A DNA stretch of 36,677 bases from Patescibacteria group bacterium (GTDB lineage Bacteria > Patescibacteriota > Patescibacteriia > SG8-24): NCBI GenBank assembly GCA_028714475.1, contig JAQTNC010000012.1:3631-40307 (forward strand), given 5' to 3'. The notes beneath the pieces were generated by a model that saw only the letters and a list, made by a program, of their open reading frames with translations, searched no databases and was not told the origin of the DNA. A program made the position numbers and the translations under genes. Positions 1 to 5,849 of this stretch are shown here, one piece after another (position 1 is the first letter of the stretch; every line of letters starts with the position of its first letter).

Positions 1-10
1 CGGCAGCATC

Positions 11-40
11 TTGACATGTTTGGGCAAGACATGGTTTTAA
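11..40 (+). promoter_or_regulatory. possible promoter for the first small gene
   Basis: A perfect -35 hexamer TTGACA lies at 11-16. About 18 bases downstream is only a T/A-rich match (TTTTAA, 35-40), so the -10 is weak. The position fits transcription of the gene starting at 95. Inference from sequence only. Confidence 0.3.
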
Positions 41-94
41 TTAACTATGCCCATTCCCTGGGCTTGAACCCAGTGGCAGGAAGGAGATTTTGCC

Positions 95-307
95 ATGCTA
101 CCTCCGTGGGTTATCGAGCAGATTCGGAAACGAGAAGAAGATGAGCGGCGTCGGCGCGAAGAACAGGATCAGCCGAGGGTGTACATCGATGATGAACCCC
201 CACCGCCGGACAGCGACGCGCCGGATCGGCGCGACAGGGACCGCGGGGTCGAAATCGTTGACCTAGATATCCCGCGAAAAACGGCCGGAACGGTCATTCA
301 GCTGTGA
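95..307 (+). CDS. small highly charged protein of unknown function (70 aa)
   Basis: I do not recognise a characterised family. The start is set by a strong Shine-Dalgarno (GGAAGGAG) about 8 bases upstream of the ATG. The protein begins with a short hydrophobic stretch (LPPWVIEQI), then a run of Arg/Glu likely to form a charged helix (about residues 10-26), then an acidic proline-rich linker (DDEPPPPDSD) and a short hydrophobic end (TVIQL). There is no signal peptide or membrane segment. The low-complexity middle suggests an intrinsically disordered protein. A terminator-like hairpin follows at 338-378, so it is probably transcribed alone. The coding call rests on the ribosome-binding site and clean boundaries; the function is unknown. 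Confidence 0.7.
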   Translation: MLPPWVIEQIRKREEDERRRREEQDQPRVYIDDEPPPPDSDAPDRRDRDRGVEIVDLDIPRKTAGTVIQL

Positions 308-337
308 GCCGTCATGAGCCGCGAAAGGAAACGCAGG

Positions 338-378
338 GAGCCCCGGACCGCTTGGTCTAGAGGGCTCTTTAATATTTT
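338..378 (+). terminator. probable intrinsic terminator after the 70-aa gene
   Basis: GAGCCC (338-343) pairs with GGGCTC (362-367), with an inner ACC/GGT pairing, and is followed directly by a T-rich tract (TTTAATATTTTGG). Confidence 0.55.
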
Positions 379-435
379 GGTTTATTGTCGTTTGGTGTGG
401 GAAATAACCGGTCAAGGTGGACGGGCGAGTCGGCC

Positions 436-532
436 AGCGGAGCCGCCTGCGGGGCAGGCGCTCCGAGCCGGGCGCGTTCCACCCGCGCCCTTAAAGATGG
501 CTCTCCGCGCCTGCCCCCGCGGGCGGCTCCGC
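436..532. repeat. imperfect inverted repeat, about 29-bp arms
   Basis: The arm at 436-464 is nearly the reverse complement of the arm at 503-532 (both contain GGAGCCGCCTGC-type sequence and its complement). Inside is a second hairpin, GGGCGCG (470-476) with CGCGCCC (484-490). Together they could form one long cruciform or RNA hairpin. No coding content is recognised. It may be a small repeat element or a strong transcription barrier. Confidence 0.6.
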
Positions 533-622
533 TAGACTAGAACCGATATATTGACGTTATCTGGCAGCCGACCCGACTTGTCACAAAGCCGTTTTTCCTT
601 GAAGAAACGGCACAAACAATTC

Positions 623-650
623 TTGACGAGGCTTGTCCATCTGTTAGGAT
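623..650 (+). promoter_or_regulatory. sigma70-type promoter of the NDT-like/Nudix gene
   Basis: TTGACG (623-628), a 16-base spacer, then TAGGAT (645-650). The predicted transcript would start near 657, leaving a short leader with the Shine-Dalgarno GGAGGT at 668-673 before the ATG at 679. Visible in sequence, not tested. Confidence 0.5.
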
Positions 651-678
651 GAGCGCGGTCCTTTTTTGGAGGTGCGCC

Positions 679-1602
679 ATGAGCAATTCCCATGAGATTC
701 GTTGCCTCATTCACGGCAGTTTCCGAAAGTACTGGTCGCAGATCGTCGAGGCACGGCGGCTGTTCATGGGCGCGGGCATCACCGTGCTCGCGCCGAGCGC
801 CGATGTGGTAGTCGGTTCCCAGGACGACTTCATTTTGTTTGCCGGCGAGGCCGGACGGGACGCGCGGCAGATTGAACTCGAGTATCTGCTCCACCTGCGA
901 CGCCTCGGCGCTGACGGTTTCTCCTACTTCGTCGTTCCGGACGGATATCTCGGACGAACGGCGGCCTACGAACTTGGAGTTGCCCTCGCGCGCGGCGTGC
1001 GCTGTGTCTTTTCGGAAGAGCCGAAGGACCTGCCCATCTGGTATCCGAGAGGCAACGTCACCGCTCCGGCGGTACTTGCCGCCCATGTGATTCGTCACGG
1101 GCGGTTGCCGCGGGAAACCACGGCGGCCGGCGAACGGCCAATGGCCGACCTCGCCTCCGAGGTAACGCAACGCGGAACGCTGGTCGCCGCTGGTGGCATC
1201 ATCGAGCACATCGATACGCGCGGCCGCCGCGACATCCTCCTCGTTCGGACCCACAAGTGGGGCGACCGCTGGAGCGTGGTCGGCGGCAAGGTGCGACCGG
1301 GCGAGACGGTCCGCGCCGCCTACCGTCGCGAGGCTCTCGAGGAGACGGGCCTGCGCGTCCGCGTCGGGCGCCATCTCGCCACCTTTGACCAGCTCCGTGG
1401 CTCCGGCTACTGGTTGCGCTCCACGCACCACCTCTTCGTTGATTTCGTGGCTCGGGCGGATTCCCGTCGGGTTACCCTGAATGACGAGGCTGAGGAGCAC
1501 GTTTGGCTACCGGCCGGGATTGCCTTGCGCGACCTCAACCTGGAGCCGAACGCGAAGAAAATCGTCAGGCTTTATGCTCAAACCTGCCTTCGGGCGGCTT
1601 AA
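679..1602 (+). CDS. two-domain protein: nucleoside 2-deoxyribosyltransferase-like domain + Nudix hydrolase
   Basis: 307 aa. The ATG at 679 is chosen because GGAGGT lies 5 bases upstream; an in-frame ATG at 649 lies inside the promoter. The N-terminal half (about 5-125) begins with IHGSFRK and carries a GYLGRTAAYELGVA segment, the pattern of nucleoside 2-deoxyribosyltransferase-like Rossmann folds, which bind nucleosides or nucleotides. The C-terminal half (about 160-300) is a Nudix hydrolase with a perfect Nudix box (G-x5-E-x7-REAxEExGL; GKVRPGE through REALEETGL), so the Mg-binding glutamates are present. The family normally cleaves nucleoside diphosphates linked to another group. The fusion suggests nucleotide sensing or sanitation, but the substrate cannot be read from sequence. 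It is a single-gene unit with its own promoter and terminator. The Nudix call is firm; the N-terminal call is by fold pattern only. Confidence 0.85.
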   Translation: MSNSHEIRCLIHGSFRKYWSQIVEARRLFMGAGITVLAPSADVVVGSQDDFILFAGEAGRDARQIELEYLLHLRRLGADGFSYFVVPDGYLGRTAAYELGVALARGVRCVFSEEPKDLPIWYPRGNVTAPAVLAAHVIRHGRLPRETTAAGERPMADLASEVTQRGTLVAAGGIIEHIDTRGRRDILLVRTHKWGDRWSVVGGKVRPGETVRAAYRREALEETGLRVRVGRHLATFDQLRGSGYWLRSTHHLFVDFVARADSRRVTLNDEAEEHVWLPAGIALRDLNLEPNAKKIVRLYAQTCLRAA

Positions 1603-1612
1603 GCGTAGCGGC

Positions 1613-1639
1613 GCCGGGAACCTTTTCCCGGCTCTTTTT
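1613..1639 (+). terminator. intrinsic terminator of the Nudix gene
   Basis: GCCGGGAA (1613-1620) pairs perfectly with TTCCCGGC (1625-1632) over a CCTT loop, followed by TCTTTTT. It begins 10 bases after the stop codon. Confidence 0.85.
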
Positions 1640-1729
1640 GTCTCAAAATGCGCCGTTTAATCGCGATATTTATGGGCTGACGGCTGGCGGGAGCCGTGAT
1701 AAACTTCCTTCGTATGAAATCCCTCGTCA

Positions 1730-1776
1730 CCCTTCGACTTCCCCCTCCGCTCGCGAGCGAAGGGGTTCGCTCAGGG
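1730..1776. repeat. hairpin repeat with CCCTTCGACT...TTCGCTCAGGG ends (copy 1)
   Basis: The ends CCCTTCGACT and GCTCAGGG enclose an inner hairpin CCCCT...AGGGG (1742-1764). The same end motifs recur at 34734-34773 and, diverged, at 19988-20020, around different inner stems. It lies in the leader region of yvcK. Confidence 0.65.
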
Positions 1777-1813
1777 TCTAGCGACCTTTGATGAACCCAG
1801 GGCCAATGAAAGT

Positions 1814-2794
1814 ATGAAATCAATTGTTACAATCGGCGGCGGGACGGGGCAGTTCACCCTGCTCACCGGCCTCAAGAAATATCCGGTGCGGCTGACGGCC
1901 ATTGTCAGCATGGCCGATGACGGCGGCTCGACCGGCGTGCTTCGCGATGAGCTGGGCGTCCTTCCGCCGGGCGACATTCGTCAGTGCCTGGTGGCCCTGT
2001 CGGAATCCGAAACGGTCATGCGCGACCTGTTCAACTACCGCTATGACCAAGGCGGACTCAAGGGCCACAACTTCGGCAACATCTTCCTGTCCACTCTGGA
2101 AAAGATGACCGGCAGTGTCGAGGAAGCGGTGCGCGTGGCCGGCATGGTGCTTGCGGTGCGCGGCGAGGTGATTCCTGTGACCACGAGCGACACGCGTTTG
2201 GTTTGCGGTAAGGAAAATGTCTGCCGCGGCGAACACGTCATTGATGTTTCCGTGCTGAAGGAAAAGGACAGCCTGCGCCTGGAGCCGGAAGTCTACGCCA
2301 ACCCCAAGGCGGCGTCAGCCATCGAGCAGGCCGATTGCGTCGTCATCGGCCCTGGCGACCTGTACACGAGCATCATTCCGAACTTGTTAGTCAAGGGAGT
2401 CCCGGAGGCGATTGCCCGTTCGTCAGCGACCGTGGTCTTCAACTGCAACCTGATGAACAAGGCCGGCCATACCGACGGCTTCACGGTGCGCGATTATGTT
2501 GACGAGATTGAGAAACGCATCGGCCGCGGCCGCGTGAACTTCGTCACCTACAACAACCGGATGCCGGAACGGGAGCTCTTGGAAAAGTACGGCGAGGAGG
2601 GCAAATCGCTCGTGGCCGTCGCGGCCGAAGACGAGGATTTCGGCGAAACGGCATTCCGGCCGCTGCCGGCGGATCTCATTAGCGCCCGCGTCACAGTGCC
2701 AAAGAGCGGCGACCAGCTCAAGCGCACCTTCATCCGCCACGATCCCGATGCCTTGGCCGCGCTCATCATCGACAACTGTCTTGGCGGCGTATGA
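1814..2794 (+). CDS. yvcK: YvcK/CofD-like protein (gluconeogenesis factor family)
   Basis: 326 aa, the usual length for the family. It opens with the glycine-rich nucleotide-binding loop GGGTG (residues 8-12), followed by ADDGGSTG (34-41) and NFGNIFLSTL. These are hallmark motifs of the YvcK branch of the CofD/UPF0052 superfamily. In Firmicutes and mycobacteria YvcK binds UDP-sugars and adjusts peptidoglycan precursor supply during growth on gluconeogenic carbon; that role is family knowledge, not shown here. It is probably cytoplasmic, with no signal peptide. The stop overlaps the next start (ATGA at 2791-2794), so translation with the HAD gene is probably coupled. No convincing Shine-Dalgarno precedes the ATG. 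Assignment to the family is secure; the exact role in this organism is inferred. Confidence 0.92.
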   Translation: MKSIVTIGGGTGQFTLLTGLKKYPVRLTAIVSMADDGGSTGVLRDELGVLPPGDIRQCLVALSESETVMRDLFNYRYDQGGLKGHNFGNIFLSTLEKMTGSVEEAVRVAGMVLAVRGEVIPVTTSDTRLVCGKENVCRGEHVIDVSVLKEKDSLRLEPEVYANPKAASAIEQADCVVIGPGDLYTSIIPNLLVKGVPEAIARSSATVVFNCNLMNKAGHTDGFTVRDYVDEIEKRIGRGRVNFVTYNNRMPERELLEKYGEEGKSLVAVAAEDEDFGETAFRPLPADLISARVTVPKSGDQLKRTFIRHDPDALAALIIDNCLGGV

Positions 2795-3408
2795 CAGTGT
2801 ATTTCGATTTCGATCACACCCTGTTCGATACCAGGGAGCTTAGACAGGCCATCGCCCGGATTTTCCTGAAGGGCGGCGTGACGCAGGCGGCGTTCGACGA
2901 GACATACAAGGAGTTGGCGTACGGCGTCGGCTACGAGCCGTCCGCCCATGCCGCGCTTTTGGCTGGGCAGTGGCGCGACCCGGCGGCGCGCGAACAGGCC
3001 CTGAAAGAGGTCTCGGAACTGATGAAATCCGGCGGTTGTTACGTTTTTGAGGGCGTGACCGAGTTGCTCAAGGACCTGAAGAGCAAGGGCCATCGGTTGG
3101 TGATCCTGACGCTCGGTAACCTGGGCTGGCAACACGCCAAAATTGCCTGTTCCGGCTTGGAGGATTTGTTTGATCGGGTAGAGGTCGTTCCCGGACCCGG
3201 ACGAAAGGCGCCGCGACTCAAGGAAATTTCCGGCGTTGATGAGCTGGCCACGGTCGTCGACGACAATCCCGGCGAACTGCAGGCGATGATGGCCATGAGA
3301 CCAAACTTTCGTTGCGTGTATTTCCACCGGCCCGTTAACCCATATCCGAATCCCGGCTGCGAGGAGGTGGTCAGCATCGCTGAATTACGAAAGGTGTTGA
3401 TTGGATGA
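2791..3408 (+). CDS. HAD-superfamily hydrolase
   Basis: 205 aa. HAD motif I is DFDHT near the N-terminus (nucleophile Asp and acid/base Asp), motif II is probably VILTLGN (Thr in the expected place), motif III is the lysine region around RKAPRLKE, and motif IV is VVDDNPGE with paired acidic residues. A helical cap probably lies between motifs I and II. The family hydrolyses phosphate esters; the substrate is not evident. It overlaps yvcK upstream by four bases and the EndoQ-like gene downstream by four bases (ATGA both times), so the three form one coupled operon. Family call firm, specific function unknown. Confidence 0.85.
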   Translation: MTVYFDFDHTLFDTRELRQAIARIFLKGGVTQAAFDETYKELAYGVGYEPSAHAALLAGQWRDPAAREQALKEVSELMKSGGCYVFEGVTELLKDLKSKGHRLVILTLGNLGWQHAKIACSGLEDLFDRVEVVPGPGRKAPRLKEISGVDELATVVDDNPGELQAMMAMRPNFRCVYFHRPVNPYPNPGCEEVVSIAELRKVLIG

Positions 3409-4715
3409 TACCTATGCGTTACATCGCCGACCTTCATGTGCATTCGCGTTACTCCCGCGCCTGCTCCAAGAACCTTGTCCTGCCGAACATGGCGGCGTGG
3501 GCCGCGACCAAGGGGATTGATGTCCTGGCGACGGCTGATTTCACGCACCCCAAGTGGCTGAAGGAAATCGAGGAGAAAATGGAGCCGGCCGCGCCGGGAT
3601 TGTTTCGGTTAAGAAAGGGATTCGCCGAAGAGGTGGTGGGTAGCGGTTATCGGGCCGCCTTGCGTCCTCCGGAGCCGCGGCCGGTCAGCTTCATCCTTTC
3701 GACCGAGTTGTCTTGCATCTACAAGAAAGGCGGCCGGACGCGGCGGCTGCATCTGGTTTTGTTGGCACCGAGCATCGAGGCCGTCAAGATACTGATTGCC
3801 GAGTTCGAACGGCGCAAGTTCAACCTCGCTTCCGACGGGCGGCCGATCCTAGGCTTGGACGCCAAGGAGTTGCTGAAGATCGTCCTGGACATTGACCGCG
3901 ACTTCCTGCTCATCCCGGCCCATGCCTGGACGCCGTGGTTCGCGGTTTTCGGTTCTGAGTCCGGCTTCGATTCCCTGGAGGAGTGCTTTGACGAGTTGGC
4001 GCCGGAAATCTGTGCCATCGAAACAGGGCTTTCGTCAGATCCGCCGATGAACTGGCGCGTTTCCGGACTGGACAACGCCATGCTTGTCTCCAATTCCGAC
4101 GCGCATGGGTTGGAAAATCTCGGCCGCGAGGCCAATGTTTTTGACTGGCCGGAAGCCAGTTATCCGGCCCTGCTCAAGACCTTGCGGCAGCGCGACAGGA
4201 AATCGTTCCTGTACACGATTGAGTTTTTTCCGGAGGAGGGTAAGTACCACGTTGACGGCCACCGCGCCTGCGGCTTCAGTTGCCTGCCGCGCGAGACGAA
4301 GCGGCTCAAGGGCCTCTGTCCGAAATGCAGCAAGGAGCTCGTGCGGGGTGTGCTCGGGCGCGTGGAGGCATTGGCTGACCGACGGGAAGGGGAGAGGCCG
4401 AGGGGCGCCGTTGACTTCCGGCGCATTGTGCCGCTCGCGGAGGTTTTGGGCGACGTTCTCGACAAGGGGGCGGCAACCAAGGCGGTTCGGTCGGTTTACG
4501 ACCGGCTCATCACGAAGGTTGGGAGCGAGTTCGCCGTTCTTCTGGACGCCGAGCCCGCAGCCATCGCCGCTCAATCCGATGCCCGCGTGGCCGAGGCTAT
4601 TGAGCGGATGAGACGGGGTGACGTGACGATTGCGCCGGGTTACGACGGGGTTTTCGGCACGGTTAAGCTGCTCGGGTCAAGTCGAAAGGCGAAGCAGGGC
4701 GCGCTGGATATCTGA
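3405..4715 (+). CDS. PHP-domain endonuclease, Endonuclease Q-like
   Basis: 436 aa. The PHP metal site starts with DLHVHS (His11, His13), continues with an acidic TELSCIY segment and LIPAHAWTPW, and ends with SNSDAH. These are the metal ligands of PHP phosphoesterases. After the PHP domain is a cysteine cluster C289-x3-C293-x11-C305-x2-C308, a probable zinc site, and a helical C-terminal region. This order and length match Endonuclease Q, known from Thermococcales archaea and some bacteria, which nicks DNA 5' of deaminated bases (uracil, hypoxanthine) and abasic sites. The closeness to EndoQ is from remembered family architecture, not from an alignment. The ATG at 3405 overlaps the HAD stop; an ATG at 3414 is an alternative. 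It is last in the yvcK operon and followed by a hairpin terminator. Confidence 0.8.
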   Translation: MIPMRYIADLHVHSRYSRACSKNLVLPNMAAWAATKGIDVLATADFTHPKWLKEIEEKMEPAAPGLFRLRKGFAEEVVGSGYRAALRPPEPRPVSFILSTELSCIYKKGGRTRRLHLVLLAPSIEAVKILIAEFERRKFNLASDGRPILGLDAKELLKIVLDIDRDFLLIPAHAWTPWFAVFGSESGFDSLEECFDELAPEICAIETGLSSDPPMNWRVSGLDNAMLVSNSDAHGLENLGREANVFDWPEASYPALLKTLRQRDRKSFLYTIEFFPEEGKYHVDGHRACGFSCLPRETKRLKGLCPKCSKELVRGVLGRVEALADRREGERPRGAVDFRRIVPLAEVLGDVLDKGAATKAVRSVYDRLITKVGSEFAVLLDAEPAAIAAQSDARVAEAIERMRRGDVTIAPGYDGVFGTVKLLGSSRKAKQGALDI

Positions 4716-4754
4716 AAACAGTCGGCGTATAGATAAAATATTATTTTAAACGAC

Positions 4755-4782
4755 AACACCCGCCTCGTTTTGGGCGGGTGTT
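4755..4782. terminator. bidirectional terminator between convergent genes
   Basis: AACACCCGCC (4755-4764) pairs perfectly with GGCGGGTGTT (4773-4782). On the minus strand it is followed within a few bases by a T/A-rich tract (GTTTAAAATAATATTTT). It serves the 20-aa minus-strand gene and probably also the EndoQ-like gene. Confidence 0.75.
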
Positions 4783-4803
4783 ATCGCACTCTGCGAAAGT
4801 GAC

Positions 4804-4866
4804 TTATTTGCGCTTCTTGGCGACCTTCTTCGCCGGTTTCCGCTTCTTAGCAGGTTTCTTGGCCAT
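4804..4866 (-). CDS. 20-residue lysine-rich basic peptide
   Basis: The open frame reads ATG to TAA in 21 codons. The product is 20 residues: 10 Lys, 2 Arg, 4 Ala, 2 Pro, 1 Val and the initiator Met, with no acidic residue. Evidence that it is real: a near-perfect Shine-Dalgarno (AAGGAGGTGA) about 7 bases upstream of the ATG, a promoter-like pair at 4966-4995, and a strong hairpin terminator just downstream. The AKKxAKK-like pattern resembles the tails of histone H1-like or nucleoid-associated proteins, so binding to DNA or RNA is a reasonable guess. It could instead be a ribosome-associated peptide. No function is known to me. It is shorter than usual gene-finder cut-offs, so it would be missed by default. 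Confidence 0.75.
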   Translation of the reverse strand: MAKKPAKKRKPAKKVAKKRK

Positions 4867-4965
4867 AGTGAGTCACCTCCTTCTTGTCGGATCGCGCTTC
4901 GCGTGTCCGTTTTGTTCGGATGCGTTCGTGATCCCTGTTAGGCGCTTTAATGCGCTCATGTGGAT

Positions 4966-4995
4966 ATCATACAACACATTCTTTGTATTTGTAAA
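4966..4995 (-). promoter_or_regulatory. promoter of the 20-aa basic peptide gene
   Basis: On the minus strand: TTTACA (4995-4990), an 18-base spacer, then TATGAT (4971-4966). The predicted start leaves a leader of roughly 90 bases before the ATG at 4866, containing a small GCGC-rich palindrome near 4941-4956. Confidence 0.5.
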
Positions 4996-5277
4996 GAGTT
5001 GCGTGTCAAGAGTAACACTTTTTTCCTTGTCAAGACCCGTTGGAGTAGCGCAAGCGGGGGTTGGACGTCATGGAAAGCCGTCTTGCACCATCGCCAAGGA
5101 CGATTTTCAGTCGCGAAAAAGTTTTGACGAGGGTGTTGGTCACGCATGCACTGACGAAAATATCACCATCGCAAAGAACCCACGCCATGAGAGGCAGTTG
5201 AGCGCCAATTGCCTCTTGTTTAGCCACAAAACGGACTTCGTTTGCCAAGCTCCTTGTCGCGTTCACGCTCTTTGACG

Positions 5278-5306
5278 TTGACCAAAAGTCGTTTCACTGG
5301 TAATTT
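5278..5306 (+). promoter_or_regulatory. possible promoter of the tRNA-Ala unit
   Basis: TTGACC (5278-5283), a 17-base spacer, then TAATTT (5301-5306). The -35 is good and the -10 poor. Transcription would start about 65 bases before the outer tRNA. Confidence 0.35.
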
Positions 5307-5438
5307 TTCAGAGCGTGGAGGATTAATTCCGCGCATCATCAATGCCTTAAAGGTTTCTGTCGATTCTGGTGGCCCTGGGCCTGTAGCTTAATGGCAGAGC
5401 AGCCGGTTTGTCCCGCACCTAAAGAATGGATAACGGGA

Positions 5439-5546
5439 TCCCGTCAATTTTGGTGGACTTGGGCTTGTAGCTTAATGGTAGAGCAGCCGGTTTGCATCCG
5501 GCAGACGCGGGTTCGATTCCCGCCAAGTCCACCAAAATTGGCGGGA
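5439..5546. repeat. 23-bp inverted repeat flanking the inner tRNA-Ala
   Basis: 5439-5461 and 5524-5546 are reverse complements over 23 positions apart from one G-U type difference. The right arm includes the tRNA 3' acceptor strand and CCA. An additional 12-base perfect palindrome, ACGGGATCCCGT, lies at 5433-5444, and TCCCG (5411-5415) can pair with CGGGA (5434-5438). Confidence 0.75.
5461..5534 (+). tRNA. tRNA-Ala(TGC), complete, nested inside the outer tRNA-Ala
   Basis: Cloverleaf: acceptor GGGCTTG/CAAGTCC with G3-U70, D stem GCTT/GAGC, anticodon stem GCCGG/CCGGC with loop TTTGCAT (anticodon TGC), variable loop AGAC, T arm GCGGG-TTCGATT-CCCGC, encoded ACCA. All stems pair. It has no terminator of its own; transcription would run to the hairpin after the outer gene. 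The 23 bases ending at its first base (5439-5461) can pair with 5524-5546, an alternative to the normal acceptor stem. This gene should give a functional alanine tRNA. Confidence 0.93.
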
Positions 5547-5584
5547 CATCCGGGAAATGAGGGTTCGATTCCCTCCGGGTCCAC

Positions 5585-5622
5585 CACGTAAAAAGCCAGC
5601 GCTTGCGCTGGCTTTTTACGTG
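5585..5622 (+). terminator. intrinsic terminator of the tRNA-Ala unit, starting inside the CCA end
   Basis: A near-perfect palindrome whose core is GCCAGCGC/GCGCTGGC followed by TTTTTACG. Its outer stem includes the last bases of the outer tRNA ACCA. The tRNA-Arg at 18782 has the same arrangement. Confidence 0.85.
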
Positions 5623-5849
5623 CCCCGTGGAAGACCGCAAAGCGGTCTTCTTTACGGGGCCAACGCGTGAAACGCGCTGGCTTCACGTGGCGCCGCCAGT
5701 GTCCCACTCCCGTCGCTTCGCTCGGACATGGGGCGGTACGACGTGTGTGCCCGAGACTTGCGGAGAACATAAAACTATGAGATGTTAAACGAACGCGCCG
5801 CCATCGTCGGCGGACAAAATGGCTGAAAATTCTTTTTGTTGACGCAAAT
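5623..5849. other. intergenic hairpin region after tRNA-Ala
   Basis: It contains a perfect hairpin AAGACCGC/GCGGTCTT at 5631-5649 and a stretch (near 5664-5700) that resembles the region after tRNA-Arg (near 18940-18970), sharing ACGCTGG and TTCACGTGGCG blocks. No gene is seen. No clear Shine-Dalgarno precedes the next gene. Confidence 0.45.

Larger units (their letters stand above)
308..678. other. intergenic stretch: terminator, inverted repeat, hairpin, promoter
   Basis: No believable gene lies here. The stretch holds the terminator at 338-378, the large inverted repeat at 436-532, a hairpin GCCGTTT/AAACGGC at 588-611, and the promoter of the following Nudix gene at 623-650. A 73-codon open frame from 314 runs through the terminator and both repeat arms, has no ribosome-binding site, and is not accepted as a gene. 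Confidence 0.6.
4867..5376. other. intergenic stretch upstream of the nested tRNA genes
   Basis: It contains the minus-strand promoter at 4966-4995 and a possible plus-strand tRNA promoter at 5278-5306. On the minus strand, a GTG-started frame of 78 codons (5266-5030) and a short frame of about 38 codons near 5337 exist. Neither has a ribosome-binding site or a product I recognise, so neither is called. Base composition is less GC-rich than the flanking genes. Confidence 0.5.
5377..5586 (+). tRNA. interrupted tRNA-Ala(TGC) split by a 136-base insertion in the anticodon loop
   Basis: The 5' half (5377-5410) has acceptor GGGCCTG, TA, a D arm with GCTT/GAGC, anticodon-stem strand GCCGG and loop bases TTTG. 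The 3' half (5547-5586) has loop bases CAT, stem strand CCGGG, T arm GAGGG-TTCGATT-CCCTC, acceptor strand CGGGTCC and an encoded ACCA end. The acceptor strands pair across the insertion (GGGCCTG with CGGGTCC, with G3-U70, the alanine identity pair). Joining the halves gives a 74-base tRNA with loop TTTGCAT, anticodon TGC. The anticodon stem has four pairs plus a G27-G43 mismatch. The insertion (5411-5546) starts TCCCGC and ends GCGGGA, is too short for a group I intron, and contains a complete tRNA-Ala. The terminator sits directly after this outer gene. It may be a dead gene or an unusual processed precursor. Confidence 0.65.

Noticed and set aside
314-535. 73-codon open frame after the first gene
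   Set aside because: No ribosome-binding site; it runs through a terminator hairpin and both arms of the inverted repeat; composition is unlike a protein.
532-1500. Long minus-strand open frame antisense to the NDT-like/Nudix gene
   Set aside because: A GC-rich shadow of a gene with perfect Nudix motifs; no ribosome-binding site or recognisable product.
5030-5266. 78-codon GTG-started minus-strand frame upstream of the tRNA genes
   Set aside because: No Shine-Dalgarno, no recognised family; could be a gene fragment but nothing supports it beyond being open.
4778-5275. 165-codon plus-strand frame over the 20-aa gene and spacer
   Set aside because: Its first part is antisense to the lysine-rich gene and its Shine-Dalgarno; no recognisable domain.
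5411-5546. Group I intron in tRNA-Ala
   Set aside because: Only 136 bases, contains a complete tRNA, and no conserved P/Q/R/S core was recognised.
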